From: Edolisoma coerulescens
Taxonomy: Eukaryota; Chordata; Aves; Passeriformes; Campephagidae
DNA length: 64,000 nucleotides
Assembly: GCA_013397115.1 (NCBI GenBank)
Contig: VWZW01004380.1
Coordinates: forward strand, 744,001-808,000
Direction: 5' to 3'
Positions 35,105-46,869 of this stretch are shown here, in pieces. The position numbers were made by a program, and so were the translations under genes. A model generated the notes under the pieces. The model worked only from the letters and a program-made list of their open reading frames with translations, was not told where the DNA came from and did no database searches. The first letter of the stretch is position 1, and the number at the start of each line of letters is the position of its first letter.

Positions 35105-35421
35105 AGAGAATCCTAGAATGGTTTGGGTTGGAAGGAACTTTCAATATCATCTTGTTCCAACCCTCCTGCCATGGGCAGGGACACCTCCCACTGTCCCAGG
35201 TTGCTGCAAGCCCCATCCAACCTGGGCTTGGACACTCCCAGGCATGGGGCATCCACAGCTTCTCTGGGCACCCTGTGCCAGGGCCTCACCACGCTCACAG
35301 GGAAGAATTTCTTCCTAATATCTAATCTAAACCTACTCTCCTTGAGCTTAAGGCCATTACCCCTTGTCCTGTCACTACAGGAAGGGGTAGTAAAAAGTCC
35401 CTCTCCAGCCTTCTTGTAATT
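35105..35421 (-). mobile_element. CR1 3' end, common type, ~315 bases
   Basis: One of the best preserved copies: AGAGAATCCTAGAATGGTTT at the tail, then CCTGCCATGGGCAGGGACAC, GGGCATCCACAGCTTCTCTG, GAATTTCTTCCTAATATCTA, AAGGCCATTACCCCTTGTCC, TGTCACTACAGGAAGGGGTA and AGTCCCTCTCCAGCCTTCTT. The minus strand reads VVRPWHRVPREAVDAP and VSKPRLDGACSNL. It faces the plus-strand copy at 35,669 across a ~250-base gap, forming an inverted pair. Confidence 0.95.
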
Positions 35422-35668
35422 AAATTTTTGTAACTAAATTATATCTTTTGCTGTCCCCATTACTGTTCTTGGCATTTTTACCATGGTTTCATAGAGAAAA
35501 CAAGTTATGAAGAATACAAGGACGTTTTGAGTGTAAAACAGATTTTCCAATGCATAAATTTTTGCCAATCTCTTTTCAGGTGGGGAAAACAGTTTGATGT
35601 CTAAAGCGAGCCAAGGTTCCATAATGTGTACAGCTGTCGATTGAGAGCAGTGAGGGAAGCGAAGAGGG
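35422..35668. other. Spacer of an inverted CR1 pair
   Basis: About 250 bases of AT-rich, non-repeat DNA separating oppositely oriented CR1 ends. It would be the loop if the flanking copies paired in RNA. Confidence 0.45.
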
Positions 35669-35829
35669 GTGGTGGCTGCCCCATCCCTGGAAACTTTCAG
35701 GTTTAGGTTGGACAGGGCTCTGAGCAACTTGATACGGTTGAAGGTGTCCCTGATCATGGCAGGAGGGTTGGACTTGTTGACCCTTAAAGGTGCCTTCTAA
35801 CCCAAACTGTTCTATGATTCAGTGATTTA
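35669..35829 (+). mobile_element. CR1 3' end, common type, diverged
   Basis: GTGGCTGCCCCATCCCTGGA, TTTAGGTTGGACAGGGCTCT, GAGCAACTTGATACGGTTGA, AGGTGTCCCTGATCATGGCA and CCAAACTGTTCTATGATTCA. The tail is ATTCAGTGATTTA. It covers the final ~160 bases of the element and so overlaps, in inverse sense, the copy at 35,105. Confidence 0.9.
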
Positions 35830-36280
35830 TGGCTTGGTTGGCTGCATTACCGTGGGATGTCCTGGCATCCCGTCACCAGGAGGGAGTTAGAGGAAACCAT
35901 TTGCCTTCCCTTCAGGAATAAAGTGAGTGAACCCACTAAAATGAGCCCAAATCTGCTCTTCTGATAGTTTTTAGTGGGAGAAAGCAGCTTCATTCCTGGT
36001 GCTTGGATAGCAGTGTAGCAGTTCATGCCCTTAGTGCTGGGCTTCTGTTCCAGCCCCAAGAAGGTTTTTGTTCTGCAGCACAGCAAGGTCATTAATCAAT
36101 GAATCAGTACAAGCACCATGAAATCACTCCAGTGATGCCTGAAATGGAGAATTTTTGTCAACAATAACATTGCTGAGGCCGGAACATTGGCAGTGAGGTG
36201 CTTCCCAGGGACAGGGTTTGCGTGGAGGGGGTGGCAGCCCTGGCCTTTGCTGTGTTAGGTGGTCACAGTCACCGACCTTT

Positions 36281-36299
36281 GCTGCTGCTGCTGTTGCTG
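36281..36299. repeat. (GCT)n trinucleotide repeat
   Basis: Four GCT units followed by GTTGCTG. It contributes a Leu or Gln run to chance frames on the two strands. Confidence 0.8.
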
Positions 36300-37192
36300 A
36301 GGGAGTGGAGAACACTGAGGGGCCAGTTGGGATCTCCAAAGTGTGAGCTCAGAGACTCCACCACAGCAGTGTCTGCAGTGCTGCAATGACTTCTCTGTCC
36401 TCCTCCCTCCACCACACCCTGAGCTCCTGAGAGTTAGGGAAGAAGGGGATAATGCCGCCTTTAATGCTTGGGTCAAGCTGTAGAAGCATTTGATTCCTGC
36501 TTCTTTTGTGGAGCAATTGCCTCACAGCTGTTGTTTTTTTATTATTTTTTTTTCCCAGAACAGATACTCTGGAAGTTTTAATCCTGGTCTCCACTATTAC
36601 CCTGTACCTCCTTGCTGCCTCTGCCACTTTGCTCTCATCAGGAATGCTCTGCTCTGGCAAGACTTGTCATATATATGAGGGAACCTGAAATTTCCAGGTG
36701 GGCTCCGCAGTCCCCTGTTTGGGAGGTTTGAGAGGTTTCCTGGCTGAGCAGGAGAGGGCAGCAAAACATTGAGATTGAGAGAGAGAGACACGGAGATCCC
36801 CTCGCCGAGCCTGCAGGAGTTCATTTCACAGTTTTAGGAAGGGTGCACTTGTGTGGAGTGGGATTTGGGGTTTTCCAGAGCTGGCCATGGGGATGTTTCT
36901 GCAGCCCGGACGAGGGTGCTGGGGTGGGCAGTTTGCTGTAGCTCCCACTCAGAGCAGTCCTGCAGAGAACACCAGGCTGAACAGGGAGAATTCTTGTTCC
37001 TTGGATGGTCAGAGAGGCGGAAAACTTGATGACCTGCAGAGAATGATGTGTAAGAGCCAACTGCCTGAGAGAATAGCAGTATTTTCAGTGAGAACTGTGA
37101 ATGTGGGGCCTTGGAGGAGGAGTTACCTCTCTTCTTTCTTGCCCCATGATGTGCAGCCAAAAGCTTCCAAACCACGGATAAGGGCGAAATTT

Positions 37193-37215
37193 CAACAACA
37201 ACAACAACAAAAAAA
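37193..37215. repeat. (CAA)n trinucleotide repeat
   Basis: CAACAACAACAACAACAA followed by an A run. On the minus strand it yields the Val/Cys runs of overlapping chance frames. Confidence 0.85.
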
Positions 37216-38141
37216 GGATTGAGATCTTGGCAACGATAGGAAAAAACACAGTCCATGTAACAATTGGTGTGGAACAAATAAGGAGTGTTGAGGAATGCAG
37301 TTACTGTGGCAACCTGGTAATAATAGATAACAGCAGTACAGAGGTGGAAATAGAAGTGAGAACAAGGAAAGCATAGAGAAATACGAATATGTGAGTCCAA
37401 ATCTGGAGCAATAAAAACATTGTCAGAGAATTAAAGCTGGAGCGATGCAACAGCATTGTTATGCTGCTGGTATTTAATTTGGCAGAAGTATGGCCAGAGA
37501 CAACTGTCCCTGAATTAAACATCAGTTTTCATGCATGGTGGGTATGGAGAATATTAAGAGGTCAGTGGGGGAAATGGTTATAAATCTGAAAGCACAGGAA
37601 AGATCAAATGGATACCAGGGCATCCTGAAGTCACATCCCAGAGCATTAGGAAGCACCGTCTGGGCTACAAAGAATAGGAAAGGGATTTATTGCCTTGGGA
37701 CAGTGGTAGGAATTAACAAGGGGTTCCCAGGGCTGTGTGGGGATATAGAATGGGACACAGTGTTACACACAGACCTGGCTTTGAATTTAGTATTTTAGTT
37801 ATTAGACTTCCAGGTGGAGACAAATCTTCAGCAAAGATCCTACTCCCACCTCACTGACTGCACAGATCTTCCCTAGCTCTAATTCCTGGGGTTTGTTTGG
37901 ATCCAAAGCTGACACGAGATGACACTCGGGGGGTAAGGCTGGTGGAGATACTCTGCCACCGTCCATTAACCTCCCAAGGATGCTGTTCAGAACCAAGGTG
38001 CCCAGCTCTCTGGAGATATTCCTAGATTTTCTGCACACCTTTGCAAGGATTAATGTGAAACTTAACCTGACTGCTGCCCTGGTTTTCCACTGCCTTGAAT
38101 CAGGAGTCAAAAACTGCCCTTTTGTGGACGCTGTAGAGAAT

Positions 38142-38242
38142 TACAGAATCATAGAGTGGTTTGTGTCAGAAGGGACCCACAAGAGCATCTAGTTCCAACA
38201 TCCAACATCCTTCCATGGGCAAGGACACCTCCCAGTAGGCCA
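38142..38242 (-). mobile_element. Short CR1 3' end
   Basis: TACAGAATCATAGAGTGGTT, TGTGTCAGAAGGGACCCACA, AGAGCATCTAGTTCCAACAT, CCTTCCATGGGCAAGGACAC and CTCCCAGTAGGCCAC. A small duplication (CCAACATCCAACATCC) is present near 38,195-38,210. Confidence 0.88.
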
Positions 38243-41200
38243 CTGTACCTGAAATAGCACCTTATTTCCACAGCAAGGAGGCAAAATAACTCATTCCAAT
38301 GTGAGGGCAAGGTTGTACAATGAGGGCCTGTAAATCAGGAGGAAAAAGGGCAGCCATGGCCAGGCAGTGGGAAATTAATTGTCCTGGCAGCTGAATGCGA
38401 TTCGACACCGTTAGTTAGCACATTAGTTTTGATGGTAAATAAATGTCCCTGTCTGTGGGAAAAGGTGCCATTTTGAAAATTGCTTTTGCAGCAAAATGGA
38501 ACTTTAGTGAAATGAGAAAAGAAAAAACCATCCAAAACATCAGTGATTGTACAAACATTATGTTGTGAAGTAATCAATACTACTCAGAGAAAAGATGAAA
38601 TATACTCATTTTCTTTCATCTCAGCATGTTTTCAGATGGCCAAAGGAACTGTTACTATAACAGGCAAATACATAAACACAGTATTGGAAGGATCGTAATA
38701 TAAAATTAGGGTGAAAGAAAACAGAGTAAGAAAGTCAAAACAAACCCTCTCTGCTTTACTATAACAAAACATTTCAACACCAGAGTGAAATGAAGAAGTC
38801 AAAACAATCCAAATTCCCCATCAGATGTTTCACCAAAATCAAAATATTTCAACACGATGTCTGCGTTTCCATGAAATGTTGTTTACAGGTGGAAAGTTGT
38901 TGTGTAACAAATGCTTCCAACTTACTGTAAAGCTGGCACGCCTGAAGAGTGACATCTTTGTGGCCAACAGAGTTGGACAATTTTTATTTTTTTTTTTTAG
39001 TTTAGGAATCTCCATCACAAGAATTCACTCAAAGAAGGAACACGTTCGGTAAAGCAGGGAGTTTCTGCTGTGGTTGGTGTTTTCCTGACTTGCTAATTGG
39101 AAATTCAGCAAACATTCCCTTCTGCTCCATGGGCAAGCAGGGAGGGAAGGATTGCCATTTCAGCACCAGTAACGTGGAAGTGCTGTGGTTATTAGTAACA
39201 ATCTATATTTCAATACTGCTCAGAGGCCTCAAATAAGATTAGTGGCTCATTATGTTAAGCTATATGTAAATACACAGGCACGGAGTGTTTTGTAAAGTAG
39301 CCTTTATCTACGCCAACAAGAGGAAATAAGGGAGAGCAAGAGGATTTTTTACGGCTCTGAATTTATAGAAGGGGGAAAAATTTAGATTAGCTATGATTAT
39401 GAATAAAACTGGCTGAAAAAGACAGTTGAATTTTGGCTCTTTGAGGCCAAGGTAATCAGCTGTCTCGTGAGAGTTTGATGTTTTGTAGAGGGTTTCGAGG
39501 ATATTACCTCAGGATTGCCTGTCTGTCCTAGCCTTACTACTGAAAGCAACTTGAAATCAAGGGATGTGTTATTCATAAGAAATTCCCACTGAAGTGGCTT
39601 GATACTGTCTCAGGAGTCAATTTCTGGGATGTCATCCTTGTGGATATCTCTAAGATGGAATTGCAGGAGTCTGCTTACTTTTATGGAATAACAATAGAAA
39701 AATTGTTAATACAACAAACAAAGTGTTCTGTGGAGTTTTTTAACCCTAACACAAAATTATTGAGAACTACTTGTGTGCATTCTCTTCCAGCTGTAGCCAA
39801 ATGAGCCCAAACCAGCCTGAACTGTTCAAAATTTCTGTCCCATCAGTTAAATTCTTGCAAATCCAGCCTGTGGCATAGTCAGGATCTCTGCAGGTTTTGT
39901 GTGTGCAGCACAAAAATACTTAAAAAAAAATTAAAATCCAGAAAACAAAATTAGGCCCACCCTCACATCCCCGTTTGTTCAGCTCACGTGGTGACCCTGC
40001 ACACAAAGAGAGGTTCAATTTACACAATGAATTTTGGGGCAAGGTTTGTGTCCTGGGAGCTTCTGTATCAAACCCCTTATTACATTCCTGTCTCTTATCC
40101 CTTTCTGTCTTCCCACATGGTATTGAGGCTACCTAAAATAAAGCCCTTTGGAGGTAGGGGAATTTCACACACCAGTGTCTCCTTACTGTGCAGCTTCTGG
40201 GTTGTTGTACTATTGTGGTTTTTTGCTCTAGGAAATGTGAGTTTATTTTCCTAGGAAAACCAGATAAATCCAAGCTGCTGTGGTTCTGGAGGTTACTGAT
40301 AGTTTTCCCTGATGGTCTCCTGTTCTCCATGTCCCAGCATGTCTGGGTTTTATGTGACACAGGGACCTGATCTGGAAAGGAGAAGTCTTGTAAAATGAAG
40401 GTAGGCTAAACCCATGTTAAAAGCCAGTTCACTCTGTGGCAAGGACAAACCAGCCCTGCTGCTCCAAAAAGCCATTAGATGAACAGGGGAAATGTTTCAG
40501 GGTGGTCAGAGGGAAAATTTAGCAACTGATATTGATCAGAGCTGCATTTCCTGCAAAAATTGATCTCTCTGCAGCTGTCCTTCCATCTAGAGAGAATTAG
40601 TCTTCCAGCATCTGCAAGGAGCAAGAAGTAGGAGTGGTTACTTCATAATTAATTATTTTCTACATTCATATTTGGAACATTTTTAATCTTGACCAAAATA
40701 ACACCACCACCACCAGCCAATTCCCCTCTGCGCCCCTGCTCCCCCAACAGCAAAAAAGTGCAAACTGAAATGGCTGATTCTTGACAATTTTTCTGCCCTC
40801 TTCAGGTTACATAAATCTCAGGTTTAAAGCTTGATGCAAGCAGAGCCCCAGAGATGCAGGAAACAGATGGAGGCGAGGGGTCTGCATGTGTCGAGGCTGC
40901 ACAGATCCATCCTCCCTTTGGCAAACCCCATTCTGCTACTGAAGGCTGCAGACCTGACTCCAGCTCAAGGAATTTGCTCTGGCTGCACTCACTGGATTAC
41001 TGAGCCCTTCCAGGTGCCTTGCCCACCAAACCTCTTCATTTCCAATTTTGGGAAATGTGGCAGGACTCATAATCCCCTCTGTAGTCCTTCATGACTCTGG
41101 GCAGTGGTTTATTAGTTTTGATGGTGTCTCAAAGTCCTTTCTATGCCATTTATGGCATTAAAAATGGCTCAAGGCTTCTTAGCAAGAGGCAGAACCGATC

Positions 41201-41503
41201 AGGGTCAGGGGCTGAGCTGCTCCTACTCTGGGAGAAGATGAGCAAGAAGATCTTGCATTGTGCAGCAGGATGGAGGTTTGGGGTGGAAAGCTCTGGAGAG
41301 ATGGACCTGCTACACCACCACAGCAGCAAAGCATTTGGGTTTATCCTGAGAAAGTGCCCAAGATCTGAGCCCTCCCTCAGCTGTAGCAGATACCCTTTTT
41401 TTCCACAGCAAAAGAGGCAGCAGAGCTGTGGCAATGTCACAGGGGGTGTGTGGGGACAAACAGCCTGGTTTGGTGTGGTGAAGGAGAGGGACACCTTTGT
41501 GTG
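38243..41503. other. Unannotated noncoding stretch, AT-rich in the middle
   Basis: About 3.3 kb. The AT-rich 38,380-39,420 part has many TAAT/ATTA and AACAAT-like words. (CAC)n lies at 40,702-40,715. Opposed frames of 154-157 residues at 41,091-41,614 run into the CR1 copy and are not credible genes. Confidence 0.4.
40702..40715. repeat. (CAC)n trinucleotide repeat
   Basis: A short CACCACCACCACCA run followed by GCCAATTCCCC. Confidence 0.75.
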
Positions 41504-41925
41504 TCCAGAAAAGGGCAACAGAGCTGGGGAAGGGTCTGGAGCCTGTCTGATGGTGAGCGGCTGAGGGAGCTGAGGGGGCTCAGCCTGGAGAAAAGGAGGC
41601 TCAGGGGGGGACATTATTGATCTCTACAACTCCCTGGCAGGAGGGGGCAGCCAGGTGGGGGTCAGATTCTTCTCCCAGGTGACAGGATGAGAGGAAATGG
41701 CCTCAAATTGTACCAGAGGAGGTTTAGATTGGCTATTAGGAAAAAATTTTTCACTGGAAGGGTGGTCAGTCAATTGAGCAGACTGCCCAGGGAGGTGGTG
41801 GAGTCACTGCAGGATGTGTCACTTGGGGACATGGTTTAGTGGTGGACCTGGCAGTGCTGGGTTGACGCTTGGACTCAATGATCTCTGAGGGCTTTTTGAA
41901 CCTTAATGGTTTTATGATTCTATAA
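41504..41925 (+). mobile_element. CR1 3' part, longest copy (~420 bases), 'TTAGTGGTGGACC' type
   Basis: It starts at CCAGAAAAGGGCAACAGAGC and runs through GAGCGGCTGAGGGAGCTGAG, CTCAGCCTGGAGAAAAGGAG, CTACAACTCCCTGGCAGGAG, GGCCTCAAATTGTACCAGAG, GCCCAGGGAGGTGGTGGAGT and CATGGTTTAGTGGTGGACCT to TTTTATGATTCTATAAG. The GERLRELRGLSLEKRRLR region, the segment after the RT thumb, is recognisable at the DNA level, and the rest of the ORF2 end follows. Frames are broken by several indels. Same group as the minus copy at 51,253. Confidence 0.93.
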
Positions 41926-44269
41926 GAAAAGCAGGGGCTTGGAGGGCAGAGGAGGATAAAATTTCTGCAGACCCTATTCCTCCTCTTTCTTTTGATAAGC
42001 TCTCAAAAGCCATGTTTTTGGTGTGAACCCAGAAAATGAAATCAAATCGTTCACATCTTCCAAAATCACAGTTTGAAAAATTCAAAACTTTTGAGCTGTG
42101 AAGGGGTGATGGATTCTTACAGGAAAAAGGAATCAAACTGTGGCAGGTTAGGTTGTCCGTCCTTGATCCATGATGAAGGCAAATGTTCTTGAACTGTTCA
42201 TAACTGAGGTTTCTGGAACCCAAAATGAAGGGTGTAGGTAAATTAGTTGTCTTCCTTTTATTTTTGCAGAAGCAAGAAAATCTCTTGCTAAAACCCCAGC
42301 AAAATCCAGCTTCAGTTCTGATGATTTTTCTCTAATAAATGAGTGCTGATATTTTGTTTTCTTCTGGGCTTGGGGAACCATGCAGCAAGCAAAGTTAATT
42401 TAACTACTGGGACAAAATAACAAGTTTATTCCTTAACAAACAGAACAAAATATTCAAGCTTATGGGCTAGTAGCAATGGTTCAAGAGGGCTTGAATCCTG
42501 GTGTAGTCTCTGGAGACAAAATTTTTCTGAAGAAACAAAAAATAGAAGCAGGCAAGAATTTCCTCTCTACAGAGAAACAACATTCAATCAGTTTTAGTAG
42601 ATAAAATGTTTTCTTAACTCCTATGGCATTTCACAATTGATGAACGTTTCCAAAATAGAGATAGTTAAAATATTATCTCTTTCCCACAAGTCTTTTTGTC
42701 TTGTATTCTGACTTGGTTGCTGTTGTGACCCAAGCTGTTTAAATTTACAATCTCACCTCTCCACCATCTATGCTGAGATGACTAATTAATGTGGCTGCCA
42801 TGTGTAATTGCAGTAACGGATATCTCGTACCCTCACATTGTGTTTTGATGTATTTTGCTATCATTTTGAACCAGGGATTCAAAAGAAGACAAATATTGTT
42901 GTGCCAGTCAATGTTTTCACTCATCTAAAGGGCAGAAATAAACAGTCTCAGGGTCTCTTAGCTCTGTTAATTAAAACCATAGGAATGAGGCCGGATGCTT
43001 TTCTACCAGGTCACCTCTGCAAAACTGTTTGTGATTGTTAAAGACCAGATGATGGCCCTACAATTAGGAGAGTGGTCAGAAAAGAGGTGACTAGAAACTT
43101 GCTCCATTTTCCCCTCTCATTATTTCTCAGAAGAAATAACTCCAAATTAATTGCACAGAGGAATGTTACAAAATGCTTTTTGATGTTAAAACTCAGGTAC
43201 CAATACCTGGAGAACCTATTTTCCTTGAAGAACCTGTTTTCAACTCTGTCAAACAGAGCTTTTCCCAAATCCATGGCATCTGCAGTCACCAGAGCCAGGA
43301 GTCTTCATCAGCAAGAGGTTCTGTGAAAAAACCCTCTGGCACAAGGACTTCAGCTTAGATTCTCACCAAGAGACCTTGTGCCTTGCCCACCTTGTTTCAT
43401 ATATTATAATTCAGATTATTTCAAATTCTTTTGGAAATATTGAACTTGTGGTGGGAAAAAAAGTCGTAGAGAAAAAGAAAAAGGAATCCTCCATAGCTAA
43501 ATGGCAGAGGCTTCTTTTCTCAGCTGGAAGAGAGGGAAGTTTGACAGGAACCCCAAACATCAGACTTGAGTGTTAAGTTGCTAATGAGAAAAAACATGTA
43601 GAATGATGATGTGAACTACCTGGAGATAATCTGGCAGTCTAAAAGAATATTTGATATTTATACAAAAATGGGTATTTATTAAAAACAAAAAAAAAGTTGG
43701 GGGGGCATGGAATGAAACGTTCAGCCACCTGAATGCTACGAAATAATTTAATCTGAGAGTCCTGGAAATGGTACCTGTATTTCTATAATTTATAGTTCCA
43801 CCACACTATTTTGAGAATTTACCTCTGTGTTTTCCAGAGGGGATGCTGGACCTTTATTGAGTGTGGGCTGTTTTCTCTCAGTGCTGAAGGCAGGACAGGC
43901 AGGTCAAGAGGTAAAAGCACATCTGGCTCTGTGAGAAAAGCAGACATCCAGGGGAAATAAGGTTTTGCACTGTGAAGCTGTTAGGCCGTAGAGAGCTCAT
44001 GTCTGCTGCCATTCCTCCTGGAGGAATTCCTTAATGTGTAAGCCCTATTACTTTACACTTTTTTTGTTTTTGTTTTTTAATTTATCTTGCTGTCATAGAG
44101 GCACCAGCAGTGCTTCACCAGCACTTTCAATGCCCCGTCCTCACCTGAATCCCGTCAGCTATTTCACTGTTACTGGAGACACTCTGCAGGGTCCCTGCCC
44201 TGTTTCTCCTTCAATCTCCTCTTTTCCACCTTTTCCATGCTGACCACAGCTTCTGCAAGCTTGGGTTAG
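41926..44269. other. Unannotated noncoding stretch, AT-rich
   Basis: About 2.3 kb of mostly AT-rich DNA without recognised repeats or credible frames. Short A runs lie near 43,681-43,695. Confidence 0.4.
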
Positions 44270-44313
44270 CCATTGGACTTGATCCTGGTACGTCCCTTCC
44301 CAACTGAGATGTT
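44270..44313 (+). mobile_element. CR1 tail fragment abutting another CR1
   Basis: CATTGGACTTGATCCTGGTA, CGTCCCTTCCCAACTGAGAT and GTTC match the last ~40 bases of a CR1 of the 'GGACTTGATGATCC..CCAACTCAGATATTC' kind. It ends exactly where the next CR1 copy begins, so the later element probably landed in or beside the older tail. Confidence 0.6.
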
Positions 44314-44618
44314 CACAAGGGTATTTAGTGATAGGACAAGGGGGAAGGGCCTTAAGATGGAGGGAAGGTTTAGATTAGATATTAGAAAGAAATTCTTCCC
44401 TGTGAGAATTCCTCACCTGGGAGGGTGGTGAGGCCCTGGAACAGGTTTGCCCAGGGAAGCTGTGGCTGCCCCATCCCTGGAAGTGTTCAAGGCCAGGTTG
44501 GGTGCAGCTTGGAGCAACCTGGGATAGAGGAAGGTGTCCCTGCCCATGGCAAGAGGGTGGGACCGGATGATCTTTAAGGTACCTTCCAACCCAACCCGTT
44601 CTATGATTCTATGATTTC
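44314..44618 (+). mobile_element. CR1 3' end, common type, with internal 16-17 bp duplication
   Basis: ACAAGGGTATTTAGTGATAG, GGTTTAGATTAGATATTAGA, GCTGTGGCTGCCCCATCCCT, GGAAGGTGTCCCTGCCCATG and ATTCTATGATT at the tail. At 44,391-44,423 the segment AATTCTTCCCTGTGAG is followed by a near copy, AATTCCTCACCTGGGAG, absent from every other copy here. The tail repeats are clean, so the insertion is fairly young. Confidence 0.93.
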
Positions 44619-44675
44619 ATTTAAACATGAGAAAATATTTTTTCTTTTTTTTTTTTTCCTTTTTTTGTTTTGTTA
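44619..44675. repeat. T-rich low-complexity spacer between CR1 copies
   Basis: A T-rich segment (two T runs broken by CC and G) fills the gap between the young CR1 and an older CR1 in the same orientation. Confidence 0.75.
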
Positions 44676-44837
44676 TGAGGGTGGACAAACAGCTGAGCCG
44701 TTTGCCCAGAGGTGTTGTGTCTCCCTCCTTGGAGATGTTCAAAACTCAGCCAAGCAAACCACTCTGGCTGACCCTGTTTTGATAAGAGGGTTGGAGTAGG
44801 TGTTTTCTGTTCTGAACTCAACAGTTTTGTGATCTTC
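44676..44837 (+). mobile_element. Older CR1 3' end, 'GGGTTGGA(C)TAG' type
   Basis: GCCGTTTGCCCAGAGGTGTT, GTGTCTCCCTCCTTGGAGAT, GTTCAAAACTCAGCCAAGCA, CTGACCCTGTTTTGATAAGA, GGGTTGGAGTAGGTGTTTTC and CAACAGTTTTGTGATCTT. The wording fits an older CR1 group (CTCCTTGGAGATATTCAAAA..., GACCCTGCTTTGA...). It is more diverged than its left neighbour. Confidence 0.75.
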
Positions 44838-46838
44838 CCATAAAAACATCTTAAATTATTTCAAACTAGTCTCTTTATACCTGAAGATTAAAGCAGGGAA
44901 ATGAAAAGAGGAAGACTGTTAAGTCTACGGTTTCATCTGATACTCTTGAACTTCTAAAAGCTTTATTCTTTCTCTTTTTCTTTCTTAGTCAAATATTAAT
45001 TAGGTTAGGGCCATAGTTATATAATAATACTCTTGCTATTCCCTTGTGTACAGTGAATACAAGGCACTTCATCTTCAGAGATAAATGATCTAAAGGCTTT
45101 TCCTTCTGTAAATCCGAGGCAGCTACAGCCCTTCAGCCCCTGCAGGACTCTTCTCCCGGAGTCACAGCTAAATCAGTGCCACCCTGTGTAAACATGGGCT
45201 CTGCCTTACAGCCCAAGCTATTTTGGAAGAGACCTGAAAAAGATTTTGAAGTCTTTTCACAAGTAAACAAAAAAAAATTCCCACAGCTGGATCATATCCG
45301 TCCGTCCTTCTCTGCAAGGCTTTATATGCATATTCTTATTTAGATGTCTGTGTAAGTGTCCAAAAAGGTAACACTTCTCTTTATTTGGAGGTGATCATAC
45401 TCTAGTGAGTGATTTAATTTAAAAATAGGTAAGATTTAAGAACTGGATGCAGTTTTTTCTGCTTTTGGAGGTGTTGTTAATAATACCTTCCTTCATCATT
45501 ACTGTGTTGTGGCAACATATGGAGGATGAAGGACTGTTGTTCTTCCTTCTCCTTTTTTTTGATAACCTGAATTTATTTATCTGTGACAACAGAATATTTC
45601 CCAGATAAATTTGGAGCCTACGTCTCCTGCCATCCTTGCTGGTAAATGCACTGCCCTTGCTAGACTTGAATTGCATCATACAACTACTTTCAGGGGATTA
45701 TTGAGTCCAATAACCATCCATCATCCTGGCAAACTCCCAGCCCTCACATCTTTGTTAACCACAGCTGTTGCAGCCCTGCAGTAGAAAAATTAGCTCATTG
45801 AGGAGGCCCATTTCAATTTTCTAAGGACTTTAAAGATGGTGATTTTGGGATTCCAAAAGCAGAATGAGTATTTGTGATACCAGGAATGAGCAGAAAGCAC
45901 TGGTAGGAGTTGGTCTCATTAGATGTATTTTTTTCAGTGGGAAGGTGGGATGTTATCCACCCAAATGAGCTGGAGATTGAGCACAACTCCTGGAATCTGC
46001 CTCATTGGGAGGTGGATGTATCACTGTGATAATGCAATCACAAAGTCCTCCCTCCACTTGGAGGAGAAGAGGAGCTGCAGTGGGGTGGTCACTGAGAGTG
46101 CCCTTCCCACTTGCAAGAGATGAGGATCCACTTGATTTCATCTGCTCAAGAAAAAATCCCATGGTCTGACTTGGGCTTATTTTCTGACTCTTCATAAATT
46201 AGATCTGGTCATCAAGGAATGATAAACTGACCAAATGAGGAGCTGATGATGTCTTTGCCCAGAGCAGAGAACAGGGAGGAACAGAACAGCTTTCCTGTGC
46301 CCCATACTTCCACTTTTATCCACTGCTTCCCATAGGATTGCTGTGCAAGCAGCACTCATCCAGCAAGCACATGGGTCTCTTGGTTTTTCTGTTAATAAAC
46401 ATATGGGGCATGTCAAAAATGCCTTGGGTCCTATCTTCAAGTAGAGAAGTTCCTAAAGTCAGTGAAGTCACCAAACCAGATGATGGGAAGGTGCATCAGA
46501 GAAGAGCTATTTTCTCCAATAATCTGTCCTTATACCCCTCTGTGACTCCCCTGTGCTTGCCACACCATGGGGTAGGACAGCAGGCACTCTGATCTTGGCC
46601 TCTACAGGTGTTCTGGAGACCTTTCAAGGTTATAAAAAAATGGCCAAGAAGTCCTGTGAAGCCAGTGTGTGTTTGTCTTGTATGTGTGGCCTCTTGACCC
46701 CTCCTGCTTCCAAGAGGAACTTTATCTGCTCCAACATCGTGGGAATCCATCTGAATGGATGGAAATCCATCTAAAAATCTCCCCAAAACACAAAGTTATT
46801 TGTAAGCTCCGTGTCTCTGGAGCAATGGCAATGAGGAG
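44838..46838. other. Unannotated noncoding stretch
   Basis: About 2 kb, without a called repeat. A 20-base phrase near 45,697 (ATTGAGTCCAATAACCATCC) resembles a CR1 tail but is too short to call. No credible coding frame. Confidence 0.4.
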
Positions 46839-46869
46839 TTGGTAATTAGGCCAGGTTGGTAATTAGGCC
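46839..46869. repeat. Short direct duplication at a CR1 boundary
   Basis: TTGGTAATTAGGCC occurs twice, at 46,839-46,852 and 46,856-46,869, spanning the 5' boundary of the CR1 copy that follows. It is a local slippage duplication or a rearranged insertion end. Confidence 0.75.

Larger units (their letters stand above)
35830..38141. other. Unannotated noncoding stretch with trinucleotide repeats
   Basis: About 2.3 kb. (GCT)n lies at 36,281-36,299, a GA-rich patch at 36,773-36,793 and (CAA)n at 37,193-37,215. The window's longest frame (36,834-37,400 minus, 188 residues) crosses the CAA repeat, which gives a run of Val, and has no recognisable domain; I do not call it a gene. Confidence 0.4.

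Noticed and set aside
36834..37400. Longest open frame, 188 codons, minus strand
   Set aside because: It crosses a (CAA)n repeat that gives a Val run, has frames opposite and alongside it, shows no domain, signal peptide or family likeness, and lacks splice or promoter context.
41091..41614. Opposed 157- and 154-codon frames
   Set aside because: They share the same DNA on opposite strands and run into a CR1 copy.
45690..45720. ATTGAGTCCAATAACCATCC as a CR1 tail
   Set aside because: Only about 20 bases match and the following sequence does not continue as CR1.
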